From NCBI GenBank assembly GCA_018401215.1, contig JAGYLA010000001.1:78657-142656 (forward strand): DNA of 64,000 nucleotides, in the 5' to 3' direction. Origin of the DNA: Bacilli bacterium (GTDB taxonomy: Bacteria; Bacillota_I; Bacilli_A; MAG-NZ). This document shows positions 23,052 through 32,369 of the stretch, piece after piece (position 1 is the first letter of the stretch; the number at the start of each line of letters is the position of its first letter). Below the pieces are notes generated by a model. That model saw only the letters and a program-made list of their open reading frames with translations, did no database searches and was not told the origin of the DNA. The translations under genes and the position numbers were made by a program.

Positions 23052-23903
23052 GTGAAAATAGGGATTCTAACCGACTCCACCGCAAACCTTCAACAAATTC
23101 CATATGCGAGTGAACGAATCAAAGTCATTGATTTTTCAGTGATTATTTCTGGAACAAGTTTCAAAGCATCGACCTTAAGTACTGATGAGTTTTATCAACG
23201 CATGGCGAATGCTGAGAAGATTCCGACCACGTCGCAAGGAACAGTGATGGATGTTGTTACATTATTGGAAGAGTTCAAAGCCGAAGGGTGTAGTGATGTC
23301 ATCGTCATGACGATTTCTTCTAAATTAAGCGGTTCGTACCAAAACATCGCGAGTGCTGCGGCAGAAGTCGATGGACTTGTTGTCCATTTACCAGATACGT
23401 TAACAACTGAAATCATGCTTGGCACCGCGGTGATGTATGTTGATGAATTGATCATTCAAGGGCAAGATGTATCGACTATTTTAACCCAACTAGAGCCTTT
23501 TTTGCTTGCCGATGGTGCTTTCTTTTATGTTGATTCGCTGAAGCATTTGGTCAAAGGGGGCCGCATCTCTGGCGCGTCTGGGATGGTCGGTGAAGCTCTA
23601 AAGATCAAACCCATTCTTGAGTTAACCAAAGAAGGGACAATTGAACTCAAAGAAAAAAAACGAACCAAAACCAAAGCCGTGAATCATTTGCTCGCGCTGG
23701 TTCAAGACCAAGTCAAAGATACCCCGCATACGTTGTTTTTATTGTATTCAGATAATCATGCGGAAGTTGCAGCCTATGAATCGATGTTTCCACTGGATGC
23801 GTTCCGCAAAGCACGATACTTGTCGCCATTGACCCCGGTCGTTGGGGCCCATACAGGACCTGGTGTGATTGGGATTGGTTGGCGGCTACATGAAAGAGCG
23901 TAA
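23052..23903 (+). CDS. DegV family fatty-acid-binding protein (FakB-like)
   Basis: Binds a fatty acid and, in the FakAB system, presents it to the kinase FakA for phosphorylation and entry into phospholipid synthesis. 283 residues. Signature stretches are LTDSTANL at the N terminus, PTTSQGT near residue 60, GSYQNIASAA, and KGGRIS near 170. Start is GTG 23052. A hairpin terminator overlaps the stop codon. No FakA gene is in this window. Confidence 0.88.
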   Translation: MKIGILTDSTANLQQIPYASERIKVIDFSVIISGTSFKASTLSTDEFYQRMANAEKIPTTSQGTVMDVVTLLEEFKAEGCSDVIVMTISSKLSGSYQNIASAAAEVDGLVVHLPDTLTTEIMLGTAVMYVDELIIQGQDVSTILTQLEPFLLADGAFFYVDSLKHLVKGGRISGASGMVGEALKIKPILELTKEGTIELKEKKRTKTKAVNHLLALVQDQVKDTPHTLFLLYSDNHAEVAAYESMFPLDAFRKARYLSPLTPVVGAHTGPGVIGIGWRLHERA

Positions 23904-23913
23904 GCTCTTTTTT
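23893..23913 (+). terminator. Terminator after degV
   Basis: AAAGAGC / GCTCTTT stem with a GTAA loop and a T tract. The degV stop codon is in the loop. Confidence 0.85.
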
Positions 23914-23917
23914 CTTA

Positions 23918-23926
23918 TGGTATAAT
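23918..23926 (+). promoter_or_regulatory. Extended -10 promoter giving a leaderless cca transcript
   Basis: TGGTATAAT is an exact extended -10. Only six bases separate it from ATG 23933, so transcription should start at or next to the A of the start codon. No Shine-Dalgarno sequence is present. Confidence 0.6.
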
Positions 23927-23932
23927 CGGTCT

Positions 23933-25033
23933 ATGAGACCAGCCATTCGTGAGGTATTACGTACCTTAATTGAAGCCGGATATGAAGCGTACATCGTGGG
24001 CGGTTATGTTCGCGATGTTTTGCTTGGCCATGACACGAATGATTGTGACATTACAACCAGTGCCACCCCCGATCAAGTAGAACGATTGTTTCCTGAGACG
24101 CATTCTCATGCCAAGCAATACGGAACCATCGGAGTGGTGTGTCTTGGGGAGTTATTTGAAGTGACGACGTTTCGCAGTGAAGGCACGTATGATGACTTTC
24201 GCCGGCCTTCATCGGTGACCTTTTCCACCTCGCTAGAAGCGGATTTATCGCGTCGTGATTTTACCATCAATGCGTTAGCGATGAACCTCCAAGGAGAACT
24301 TACAGATTTGTATGGTGGGCAAGCGGACCTAGAATCGTCCCTTCTTCGTGCGATTGGTGACCCCTTGGTTCGCTTGCGAGAAGATGCACTTCGAATCTTA
24401 CGGGCGCTGCGCTTTCAAAGCCAGTTGGGGTTTCAGCTAGAAGCATCATTGGTTGACGCAATGAAAGAGTGTGCGCCCTTGGTGGCTCATCTTTCAAGCG
24501 AACGCGTGATGGACGAATTAAAAAAATTATTACGTGGTCCGTTTCTTGAGTTAGCGCTAACACAGTATCATGAGATCGCGTTACCCGGACTTCCGTTGTT
24601 GGTTGCTGACGAAGGATTGTCGTTGGTCGAACAATGTGCGATTGCGCAGTTGAGAGATCACTTCGATGCGAGTGGATTTCCATGGACCAAAGAAGAACGT
24701 TCCATCTACATAGACGCACAAACACTCACGACAAGCGCACCGACAAAAACCCAGTTGTATCAAATGTCGCATCCGCAAGCAATGATACGCATCGGGGCGG
24801 TAGTCTATCACTGGGATGCAGCGAAGTTGACCGACATGTATCATGGATTGGTCATTCATTCGCGCAGCGAACTCAAGATCAGTGGCCACGATGTTGTGGC
24901 GCTACAGTTTGAAGGGGAATCGATAGAACAAGTCCTTCGCACTGTGGAGTCGATGGTCGTCGAGGAACAACTGCACAACGAACAGACTGCGATACTATCG
25001 TGGATAAAGGAGCACTATGATGAAAATTATTGA
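23933..25033 (+). CDS. cca: CCA tRNA nucleotidyltransferase
   Basis: Adds or repairs the CCA end of tRNA. Class II enzyme of 366 residues: nucleotidyltransferase motif GGYVRDVLLG with DCDIT near the N terminus, RRDFTINALAMN near residue 110, and the nucleotide-recognition helix EDALRILRALRFQSQLGF near 150. The start lies immediately downstream of a -10 box. The 3' end overlaps yhaM by 17 bases. Confidence 0.95.
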   Translation: MRPAIREVLRTLIEAGYEAYIVGGYVRDVLLGHDTNDCDITTSATPDQVERLFPETHSHAKQYGTIGVVCLGELFEVTTFRSEGTYDDFRRPSSVTFSTSLEADLSRRDFTINALAMNLQGELTDLYGGQADLESSLLRAIGDPLVRLREDALRILRALRFQSQLGFQLEASLVDAMKECAPLVAHLSSERVMDELKKLLRGPFLELALTQYHEIALPGLPLLVADEGLSLVEQCAIAQLRDHFDASGFPWTKEERSIYIDAQTLTTSAPTKTQLYQMSHPQAMIRIGAVVYHWDAAKLTDMYHGLVIHSRSELKISGHDVVALQFEGESIEQVLRTVESMVVEEQLHNEQTAILSWIKEHYDENY

Positions 25034-25952
25034 ATTAAAACATGCCGTTTCTACTGCCGAAGAGGTTGTGATTATCGGGAAAATCAATACCATCAATGAA
25101 AGCACGACACGAGATGGTCAGCCATTTATCTCAGTGAATGTAGAAGATGCGACCGGCTCAGTGACTGGCCGTTTATGGAACACCAAGGAACATGGGTTTG
25201 AAAAAGGTATGGTGTACGAAGTGACGGGCACAATGAGTGAATACAATGGCCGGTTACAGTTGATTGTTAGTGACTATACCCAAATTCTTGATGAGGCGAT
25301 TGTGAGTTCATTTTTTACCAGTGCACCCAAATCCAAAGAGTGGCTCATCGAACAAGTGAACTATTATGTGGGGTTGATTACTGACAACGACTACCAACAA
25401 GTGGTGCAGACGTTATTGACCAAACATCATGAGGATTTTTTTGAGTATCCTGCCGCGACGCAAAACCATCATGCGTACTTGCAAGGTTTGAGTTACCATA
25501 CTGTTTCAATGTGTCAACTTGCTGAAAGCATCATGCCGCGCTATGAGATGTTTGATGCATCACTCGTCTATGCAGGCATCTTGCTGCATGACCTTGGGAA
25601 AATCGTTGAATTATCCGACGCTAAAGGCCCCGAATACACCAATGAAGGCAAGTTGCTTGGGCATTTAGTTCTTGGCGCCCAGTGGGCCAAAGAAACCGCT
25701 CAGACGCTTGGTGTGGCGCAAGAGAAATCGTTATTGCTGCAACACTTGATTATTTCTCATCATGGTCGCCGTGAATGGGGAGCCGCACAAGTGCCGCAGA
25801 CTGCCGAAGCAGAGTTATTGTATTTCATCGATAACTTGGATTCCAAGATGGAATCGATTCGTGTCTTTCTCGATGAAGTAGCAGTTGGTGAATGGACGAA
25901 ACGAATTCCTGTTTTGGATGGACGAAGTCTATATCGACATAAAAAAAACTAG
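25017..25952 (+). CDS. yhaM: 3'-5' exoribonuclease YhaM
   Basis: RNase with an N-terminal OB fold (residues 1-90, including TRDGQPFISVNVEDATGSV) and a C-terminal HD domain with LHDLGKIVEL. 311 residues. AAAGGAG 5 to 11 bases before ATG 25017 fixes the start, inside the end of cca. Coupling a tRNA 3'-end enzyme with a 3' exonuclease fits RNA 3'-end metabolism. Confidence 0.93.
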   Translation: MMKIIELKHAVSTAEEVVIIGKINTINESTTRDGQPFISVNVEDATGSVTGRLWNTKEHGFEKGMVYEVTGTMSEYNGRLQLIVSDYTQILDEAIVSSFFTSAPKSKEWLIEQVNYYVGLITDNDYQQVVQTLLTKHHEDFFEYPAATQNHHAYLQGLSYHTVSMCQLAESIMPRYEMFDASLVYAGILLHDLGKIVELSDAKGPEYTNEGKLLGHLVLGAQWAKETAQTLGVAQEKSLLLQHLIISHHGRREWGAAQVPQTAEAELLYFIDNLDSKMESIRVFLDEVAVGEWTKRIPVLDGRSLYRHKKN

Positions 25953-25973
25953 CCGAGAAATCGGCTAGTTTTT
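25946..25973. terminator. Bidirectional terminator between yhaM and the SurA-like gene
   Basis: ACTAGCCGA / TCGGCTAGT stem with a GAAA loop, A-rich on the left and T5 on the right, serving the two converging genes. Confidence 0.9.
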
Positions 25974-28399
25974 ATACATTCCGTGGGTCGAATTGAATGG
26001 CTGCTTGACGCTCGGATGCGGCAATGAATTCATTGAAGACGGCCAGTTGTGCTGAATCAGTGAATGCTAACGTTCCTTTTGTTTGAAGTTCTTCATTGAA
26101 GAACACGAAGCGATAGCTTTCACGGTACTCGTCTTTCACAGGAACATAATAGGTGTCCAAGAATAAGATTAAATCTACACTCAATTCACTTTGATCGTCA
26201 GATTCAAAGCGGACAACGTCCTCACGTGAGGGCAGACTTAAGTTTGGATTAGTGGGATATGCATTGAGTTTAGGTGTGAAGTTGCTTGCATAAATGACAT
26301 GGACACCAAACTGTGAGGAAACATTGTTTGGTGACACCAAGTTTCTGGCAACCGTTGCCACCATGGTGTTGTACATGCCACGAGCTTCCACTTCAAAGGG
26401 TTCCAACCATCATCCCTGAGGTGGTAACAGTGTTCAAGTCTTCTACACAGCTTAAGAATCCTGCTTCTTTGAATGGCAACCAAATGCTTTGTTCTGCATC
26501 TCGTCTTCCAGCAAGGCGAATTGCTGCGTTGTATTCACTAACAATTTCGTTGAAGCTTGCAATCGTCATTTCTTCCAGTTCACTCTGTGCTTGCACTCGT
26601 TCCCGCAAAGAGATTCGCAAACTCATCTGCAAGCAATCGCTGCGGCTCAGTCCACGTTGTTGCTAATAGTGGATCTGGTGCACCATCATTGTCATCATCT
26701 CGATGAATCAATAAATGAATCAAGTCTATTGAGAAGAAGTCGTTGTAATCGTTTTACCATCAAGTCATAATACGTATCAATGGCGGTTGGTGTTTCTAGA
26801 GAGTCTCACAAAGTTTGCTTCTAGAACTTCTTGGGCGATGAACTCATTGTATAAACGAAGTTCCAGAGCGGTAACTGAAGGCCAAGTAAATAAACTGAGG
26901 CCAAGTAATTTGTGTTGGGCTAAATCCAAACTGTTCCTTACTCTCCGGCAAAGAAGGCATCTCTAAGGCCTGTAATTGTGCTCTTGCACCGTTGCGTACC
27001 CCTCGGGTGTGACTGTTTCGCATCATATACGTCAGATTCTGCAAGTGACATTTGTTGATACATTTCTCAGGAGACAACTGAAGGGAAGTATCGTTGCAGC
27101 GCAACGAAGAATTCATCGGCAGTGACGGGTACTTGTTCGCCGTTACACGTTCGTAGCGGAAGGCAATCGGAATTGTCCTTGGTTTTCACCATCAGCACAA
27201 ACAAGCTTGTAATAATTGCTAATCGTAAGTAGGGATCCAAACACGGTCAGTGCGTTGGCCTGAAGCAATTGATTCATTTTGTTTGAACTTCTTCACTCGA
27301 TTCGCTACGTGAGACCGCACTTCCTCAATCAACTCATTGATTAAGGATGGATTGATAGTGATTGCTGATGCAGGTTCTAGTAACGTTGCTTGGTAATCCA
27401 AGTCTTCGATTTCAGGAAATAACCCTCTGAAGCTATTGGGTTCATCGCCAGAAATTTTTGGATGATGTAATAACTGGTTTCTTCGCCACGTCCCGATTGC
27501 ACGAATGTTTGTAAAGGAACTGAAAGGGAAAATTCCTGCCTCTTCATCAATCAAGAATGACCCAGATAATTCGCGGAACAACACCCTTGCTAGTTCAGGG
27601 TTGGAAGAGGAGATGTGGTGTCAAAGTCATATAGCATGTCTGTCTCACAACCAGAAGACGCCATCAGCAAACGATACTGTTTTGTTGAATGCATTATTAT
27701 AAAGCGTAATATAAGCCTGCAATAATGGTTCCTCGAAAGGGACATCGACAAATTCGCCAGTATCGGTTACATCTAGCCCAACATTTTCTTAGGGCTGCAA
27801 CTGCGGAATCTAATGTATTATATCGAACAACAATGGCACATACTTCATTATGAAGACGTTTCATAATAGGTCGCAATTTCTTGACCATATTTGATCGTTG
27901 GTAAAATTTGGTCTTTGGTGTACAACTCTCGAGCTCGTTGCAAATAGAGCTCTTCTTTGAAGTCGTCAACGGAATCAAATCCGTTGTTGCTTAAAATATT
28001 GGTAAACTCGGCTTCCGCTCGGCGGCGGTCTGCGTCAGCTAATGTAACTAGTGCTTCGTCTAGAGGTACGCCATAAATGGCCTCTTCCAGGGCTTCTTCA
28101 ACATCGAAGGTGACATCGTTTTTTGCCAACTGGATAAAGTCAACGGGGCCACTTGTTAATAAATCACGAGTTATGATCGAATTCATTACTCGCAATCCAA
28201 ATTGGTCCACCAATTCAGTATAAATGGTTTCGTTGGTGATGCGAATGTCTCCAAGTTCAACAAATGTATCATTGGCAGATCGAAGTTGGGGTACTTCCGC
28301 ATCAGTGCTAATCAAACTACAACTAAATGCAAGTAATAGAATGATGATTAGGGCGGCTGTTGTTGGTAGAATGCGGCGCAATAATTGTTGCGTTGTCAT
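25972..28399 (-). pseudogene. Large SurA/PrsA-like lipoprotein (peptidyl-prolyl isomerase type), frameshifted in this sequence
   Basis: Reads from 28399 down to 25972 as one gene of about 800 residues. The first 183 residues are intact: a signal peptide with the lipobox LLAFSC, then an acidic helical region like the SurA chaperone N domain. Downstream the frame changes repeatedly, but readable peptide continues in one frame or another: EVCAIVVRYNTLDSAVAAL, SGSFLIDEEAGIFPFSSF, HRDDDNDGAPDPL (a Ca2+-loop-like DxDxDG stretch), ELEEMTIASFNEIVSEYN, and near the end SQFGVHVIYAS, which resembles the parvulin GxHII motif. The last 144 residues are intact. I infer an extracytoplasmic folding factor; the isomerase assignment is tentative. 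Dense indels without nonsense-rich decay suggest sequence error. Confidence 0.6.
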
Positions 28400-28441
28400 A
28401 GTGATTCTCCTCTTAAGAATAAGGCTAAATTCGCAAAGATA

Positions 28442-28469
28442 ATCATAGCATGAACCAACGATGGATTCA
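28442..28469 (-). promoter_or_regulatory. Promoter of the SurA-like lipoprotein gene
   Basis: On the minus strand, TTGAAT (28464-28469) and TATGAT (28442-28447) are 16 bases apart; GAGGAGAATC precedes the ATG at 28399. Confidence 0.5.
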
Positions 28470-28472
28470 ACT

Positions 28473-28500
28473 TTGTTGCGGGTTTTTTCTATGCTAAACT
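28473..28500 (+). promoter_or_regulatory. Possible promoter of walJ-rlmH
   Basis: TTGTTG (28473-28478) and TAAACT (28495-28500) with a TG extension, 16 bases apart, divergent from the neighbouring minus-strand promoter. Confidence 0.35.
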
Positions 28501-28526
28501 ACGAAAGGAAAGATGCGGAAGTAACA

Positions 28527-29294
28527 ATGAAGATTATTGTACTTGGGTCAGGGTCCAAAGGAAATTGCACGATGTATCAAACACCAACTACCACGTTCTT
28601 CATTGATTGTGGTTTTTCGCATCGTGATATTCGTCTGCGATTGGAACAACGTCAAATGGAATTTGACCGTTTGGATGCAATTATTATTACCCATGAACAC
28701 ATTGATCACGTCTCCGGATTACCAAGTATTTACAAGTTTCATCAACCGATGTTGTATATTTCAACCAAAACATACCAATCTCTTGCAACCTACATCAAAC
28801 AAGCAATTCCAACGTCATGCTTGAAGTTGTTTGAAGCGGAGTTTGAAATTGGTGATGTGTTTATTGAACCTTTTGAAGTGTCCCATGATGCCTCTCACCC
28901 TTTGGGCTACCGGATGACGCACCAAAGCAAATGTGTCGTGCACTCTGCCGATACAGGGTATGTTCCGCGTCGGTTGTTTGAACAACTCCAAGGGGCTGAT
29001 GTCTATGTCTTTGAGTCCAATTATGATCCTGAATTGCTTTTGGATACTGACCGTCCCTTTACGTTAAAACAACGCATTATCGGCAACAGTGGTCATTTGT
29101 CCAACGAACAAAGTGCCTTGGTCTTGCGTGAACTAATTCGCGACAATACCCACACGGTCATTTTCATTCATTTGTCGCAAGAAGCAAACACCGTTCATCA
29201 TGCGAAACAAACCCACCAACAGTTCATTGTCAATGAGAAGCTTTGTTGTGTGTATTCCACTCAAGACGAACCCACTGAGGTCATCCTATTATGA
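28527..29294 (+). CDS. walJ: MBL-fold metallohydrolase WalJ/YycJ
   Basis: Metallo-beta-lactamase fold protein, 255 residues. The metal site THEHIDH is near residue 55; further ligands lie in VSHDASHPLGYR and GHLSNEQS. WalJ homologues are linked with cell-wall or DNA-replication coordination and sit near rlmH, as here. ATG 28527 gives the standard MKIIVLGSGSKGNC start. It overlaps rlmH by ATGA. Confidence 0.88.
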   Translation: MKIIVLGSGSKGNCTMYQTPTTTFFIDCGFSHRDIRLRLEQRQMEFDRLDAIIITHEHIDHVSGLPSIYKFHQPMLYISTKTYQSLATYIKQAIPTSCLKLFEAEFEIGDVFIEPFEVSHDASHPLGYRMTHQSKCVVHSADTGYVPRRLFEQLQGADVYVFESNYDPELLLDTDRPFTLKQRIIGNSGHLSNEQSALVLRELIRDNTHTVIFIHLSQEANTVHHAKQTHQQFIVNEKLCCVYSTQDEPTEVILL

Positions 29295-29746
29295 GGATTT
29301 TGTTGATTGTTGTCGGTCAACTAACTACTCCAGGCTTACGAACACTGAGCGATGATTTTGAGCAACGCTTGAAGCATTACACGTCACTAAAAATTATTGA
29401 AGTCAAAGAAGCCAAAGGCAGTGTCGACGAAGTCTTGGATGCAGAAGCATCGTTGATTCAAAAACACATTCCTGATGCTGCAAACGTTTATGTGTTGGCG
29501 CTGGAAGGGTCTCCACTAAGTTCATTACAGTTTGCAACAATGGTTGAGGCCCATCAAACGTATGGCTCAACACCGTTGGTGTTTATCATTGGTGGGTCTG
29601 ATGGACTCGCTGATTCGATCAAACAACAAGGCAAATTGCTTCGTGTATCAACAATGACATTTCCGCATCAACTGATGCGAGTTATGTTTTTGGAACAATT
29701 GTACCGGGCGTTTAAAATTATTCGCAATGAGGTCTACCACAAATAA
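29291..29746 (+). CDS. rlmH: 23S rRNA (pseudouridine-1915-N3) methyltransferase RlmH
   Basis: SPOUT-class enzyme that methylates Psi1915 in helix 69 of 23S rRNA. 151 residues. The knotted SAM site is seen in LALEGSPLSS and FIIGGSDGLAD, and the C-terminal PHQLMRVMFLEQLYRAFKI is the family end. Second gene of walJ-rlmH. Confidence 0.96.
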   Translation: MRILLIVVGQLTTPGLRTLSDDFEQRLKHYTSLKIIEVKEAKGSVDEVLDAEASLIQKHIPDAANVYVLALEGSPLSSLQFATMVEAHQTYGSTPLVFIIGGSDGLADSIKQQGKLLRVSTMTFPHQLMRVMFLEQLYRAFKIIRNEVYHK

Positions 29747-29775
29747 AAAGCGAACCAATCGGTTCGCTTTGTTTT
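29745..29775. terminator. Bidirectional terminator between rlmH and the YczE-like gene
   Basis: Perfect 10-bp stem AAAGCGAACC / GGTTCGCTTT with an AATC loop, A-rich on the left and T-rich on the right. Confidence 0.9.
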
Positions 29776-30409
29776 ATCTGATAAACCCAAGCTTGGCCAA
29801 AAATGCATATTGCCATTGTAAAAACAATGGAAAGACAAAGACGATAACAATACTTGCAATCGTCATTTCACCAAATCCAATCCCACCGATGAGCCCAACA
29901 ATCAATCCAAGCGTAAGCCCAGTGCCTTCGATGGCTAACCGAATCCAAAATACTTGTTTGGTTTTGAACCAGTCCATGAGCAAATACATCAATTCATCAA
30001 ATGACACTGCGGCAATCTTGGTTGTTGAGATGATCGCTAAGCCAAGGGTTAGAATATAAATTCCAATTGGGTAGCTAATGAGTCGTACCCAGATGGACGT
30101 GGGATTGTAATTGGCTAAGGCAATTAAGTCCCAAAAATCGAGGGCAATTCCAGCAATCAGCACCGAGCTAAAACTGATCAGATAACGAAGGTTTTTACGT
30201 GAGATGGTAACGAACAAAATAATCAGTCCTTGAACCACAAAGGCGGCAGTTCCCAGGGTCAAAGGGGTGGTTAATTTTAAGTGCACAAACAACACATCAA
30301 AGGCGGCAGGTCCTAAAGAACTACGAATGATTACGACCGCTCCAAATGTGGCGACAACATTCCCTAATATATATTGTATGATCCGAGCTTGTATGGTGTG
30401 TTTCTGCAT
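29774..30409 (-). CDS. YczE/YyaS/YitT family membrane protein
   Basis: 211 residues with about five hydrophobic helices. Near the N terminus SSLGPAAFDVL resembles the family motif SGLGxxPWDVL. The function of the family is unknown; transport is often suggested. It lies 22 bases downstream of the nrnA-like gene and is probably transcribed with it. The ribosome-binding site is weak. Confidence 0.7.
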   Translation of the reverse strand: MQKHTIQARIIQYILGNVVATFGAVVIIRSSLGPAAFDVLFVHLKLTTPLTLGTAAFVVQGLIILFVTISRKNLRYLISFSSVLIAGIALDFWDLIALANYNPTSIWVRLISYPIGIYILTLGLAIISTTKIAAVSFDELMYLLMDWFKTKQVFWIRLAIEGTGLTLGLIVGLIGGIGFGEMTIASIVIVFVFPLFLQWQYAFLAKLGFIR

Positions 30410-30431
30410 GAGGTCTCGCTAACGGTTATTT

Positions 30432-31355
30432 TTATGATAAGAGTGATTCTAATTCTTCAATGAAGGCAGGTAATTGATTCAAATCGTCGAGTTTGCAACC
30501 ACTTGCGAGTGGATGACCACCCCCTTGATAGTTGCTAGCCACTTGATTAATCGTAATGGACGCCGAACGCAATCGAACGCGCCATTCCGATTCCTTGGTT
30601 TGATACACCAAAAACCAAATTGGATAGCCTTTGACATCGGACAATTGACTAATAAAGTTTGCAGCAGCGTCATCCGTCAATTGGGCTAATGTAATGTCCT
30701 CTTGTGTTAATACCACATAAAGGATCCCTTTGGGTGAGGTTTGAATCTTACTTAGAAATTGACCGAGAAATTGAAGTTCTTCGATGGTTTTTTCATACAA
30801 GGATTGATACACATCCGTCACGTCAATTCCCGTCTTGAGTAATGTCGCGGCTTGCGTCAATGTCTCTGCAGTCACTCCGCGGTAACGAAAGCGTCCTGTA
30901 TCGGTTGTTATGCCCGTCAACAATGCTTTTGCCGCAATCGGTGGAATCGTGTAATTCCACTCAGTAAGCAGTCGAGTAATGATATTACAAGTTGACGGGG
31001 ACGTGGTATCGACATAGTCAATGTCGCCAAAGAAATCAATATGAGGATGATGATCAATTCGCAGTAACTGTTTGGCAGTGTTATAGCGTTGATCATAAAT
31101 TCGTTCTTGGTTTGCCGTATCCAAACTAATGACGAGCGCGGTTGGAAATAGCTCATCAGCTACGTCATCGGGTGTGCCAATGAATGCTAAATAGTCTAAC
31201 GCTTCATAGCGACAAACCACTTGTTTGGTAGGAAACTGATGAAGGATTGAGTGGCGAAGCCCTTCGCTAGCACCGATGCAATCACCATCCGGGCGAACGT
31301 GCGCAATAATAATGATGGGATCTGCGGCTTCGATCATGGTTTTTATTTCGTTCAT
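30432..31355 (-). CDS. DHH-DHHA1 phosphoesterase, NrnA-like (first copy)
   Basis: Cytoplasmic enzyme of 307 residues in the NrnA/PDE2 family: nanoRNA and pAp hydrolysis, in some members pApA or c-di-AMP. Motifs are HVRPDGDCIGA, VISLDTANQ, DHHPHIDFFGDIDYVD, and DHHA1 GGGHPLASGC. AGAGGT precedes the ATG. The members cannot be assigned to pApA, pAp or nanoRNA from sequence alone. A second copy lies at 36601-37521. Confidence 0.9.
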   Translation of the reverse strand: MNEIKTMIEAADPIIIIAHVRPDGDCIGASEGLRHSILHQFPTKQVVCRYEALDYLAFIGTPDDVADELFPTALVISLDTANQERIYDQRYNTAKQLLRIDHHPHIDFFGDIDYVDTTSPSTCNIITRLLTEWNYTIPPIAAKALLTGITTDTGRFRYRGVTAETLTQAATLLKTGIDVTDVYQSLYEKTIEELQFLGQFLSKIQTSPKGILYVVLTQEDITLAQLTDDAAANFISQLSDVKGYPIWFLVYQTKESEWRVRLRSASITINQVASNYQGGGHPLASGCKLDDLNQLPAFIEELESLLS

Positions 31356-31438
31356 ATGTACCTCTACTTCGACATTGTAGTGTATAACAACTAGCCAATT
31401 TGTACAAGGTAAACAACGACAAACAGGGCGAAATTGGG

Positions 31439-31457
31439 TATAATATCATTGAGGTAA
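31439..31457 (+). promoter_or_regulatory. -10 box and RBS for the NatAB-rhodanese-thioredoxin-MarR operon
   Basis: TATAAT at 31439-31444, then GAGGTAA at 31451-31457 before ATG 31462. No convincing -35 box. Confidence 0.45.
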
Positions 31458-31461
31458 TTCG

Positions 31462-32369
31462 ATGCTTGAAATCAAACATGTTAGTAAATCATACGGCCAC
31501 ATTTTAGCGGTCGATGATGTATCGCTTTCTGTTCAACCAGGTGAAATATACGGTCTTCTTGGCTTGAATGGTGCGGGCAAAACCACCACATTTCGAATGA
31601 TTATGAATTTGTTTTCTGCCGACCAAGGGGACATTCTCTTGGAAGGAGAACCAATTGGGTATCCACAAATGGACCGAATTGGCTTTTTGAGCGAAGACCG
31701 TTCGCTAATGACAAAAATGACCGTCAAAGAACAAATGATTTTTTATGGTCGTTTAAAAGGAATGGATAAAAAATCCGCAGTCGATGCAATGCGCTACTGG
31801 TTGGACCGCTTCAACATCAAAGAATATGAGACTCGCAAAATCAAAGAGCTCTCCAAAGGAAATCAACAAAAGATTCAGTTCATTACGGCCATCATGCACC
31901 AACCAGATTTGTTGATTCTGGATGAACCGTTCAATGGGCTTGATCCGATCAATGTGGAATTGTTTATTGATGTGATTCGTGAGTTCTGAAACCAATGGCA
32001 AAGCGATTATTTTTCATCGCATCAAAATGCATCACATTGAACAGTTTTGCGAATCCCTTGTCGTTACTGCGCAATGGACGTGTCGTCTTAGCAGGAAACA
32101 TTCAGCAAATCAAAGAAGACTTTCAACAAAAGAACATCTTTATTCAGTGCGAGCATTGATGTCGAGTTTGTTCGTCAACTCGACGGTGTGCTTGCTGTTG
32201 TCGAACACAACGACATGATTGAAGTAAAGATTGAAAATGCGAGTCATGTGGCTAATGTATTTGAAGCAGTGAAACTCTCGCGCGCAAGACGTCAAAATGT
32301 TTGATGTTCATGCCAAGTTTGCATGAAGTTTTTGTCGCTAAAGTAGGAGAAGCGTATGAAGCGGAATAA
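31462..32369 (+). pseudogene. ABC transporter ATP-binding protein, NatA-like, frameshifted near the 3' end
   Basis: The first 175 residues are intact: Walker A GLNGAGKTTT, Q-loop region, signature LSKGNQQK, Walker B LLILDEPFNGLDP. After 31980 the frame shifts several times, but the family C-terminal domain continues: ETNGKAIIF, MHHIEQFCESLVV, GVLAVVEHNDMIEVKIENASH, LHEVFVAKVGEAYEAE, stopping at 32369. That stop overlaps the permease start by 14 bases. It powers the membrane partner encoded next. The indels look like consensus errors because all core motifs survive. Confidence 0.8.
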
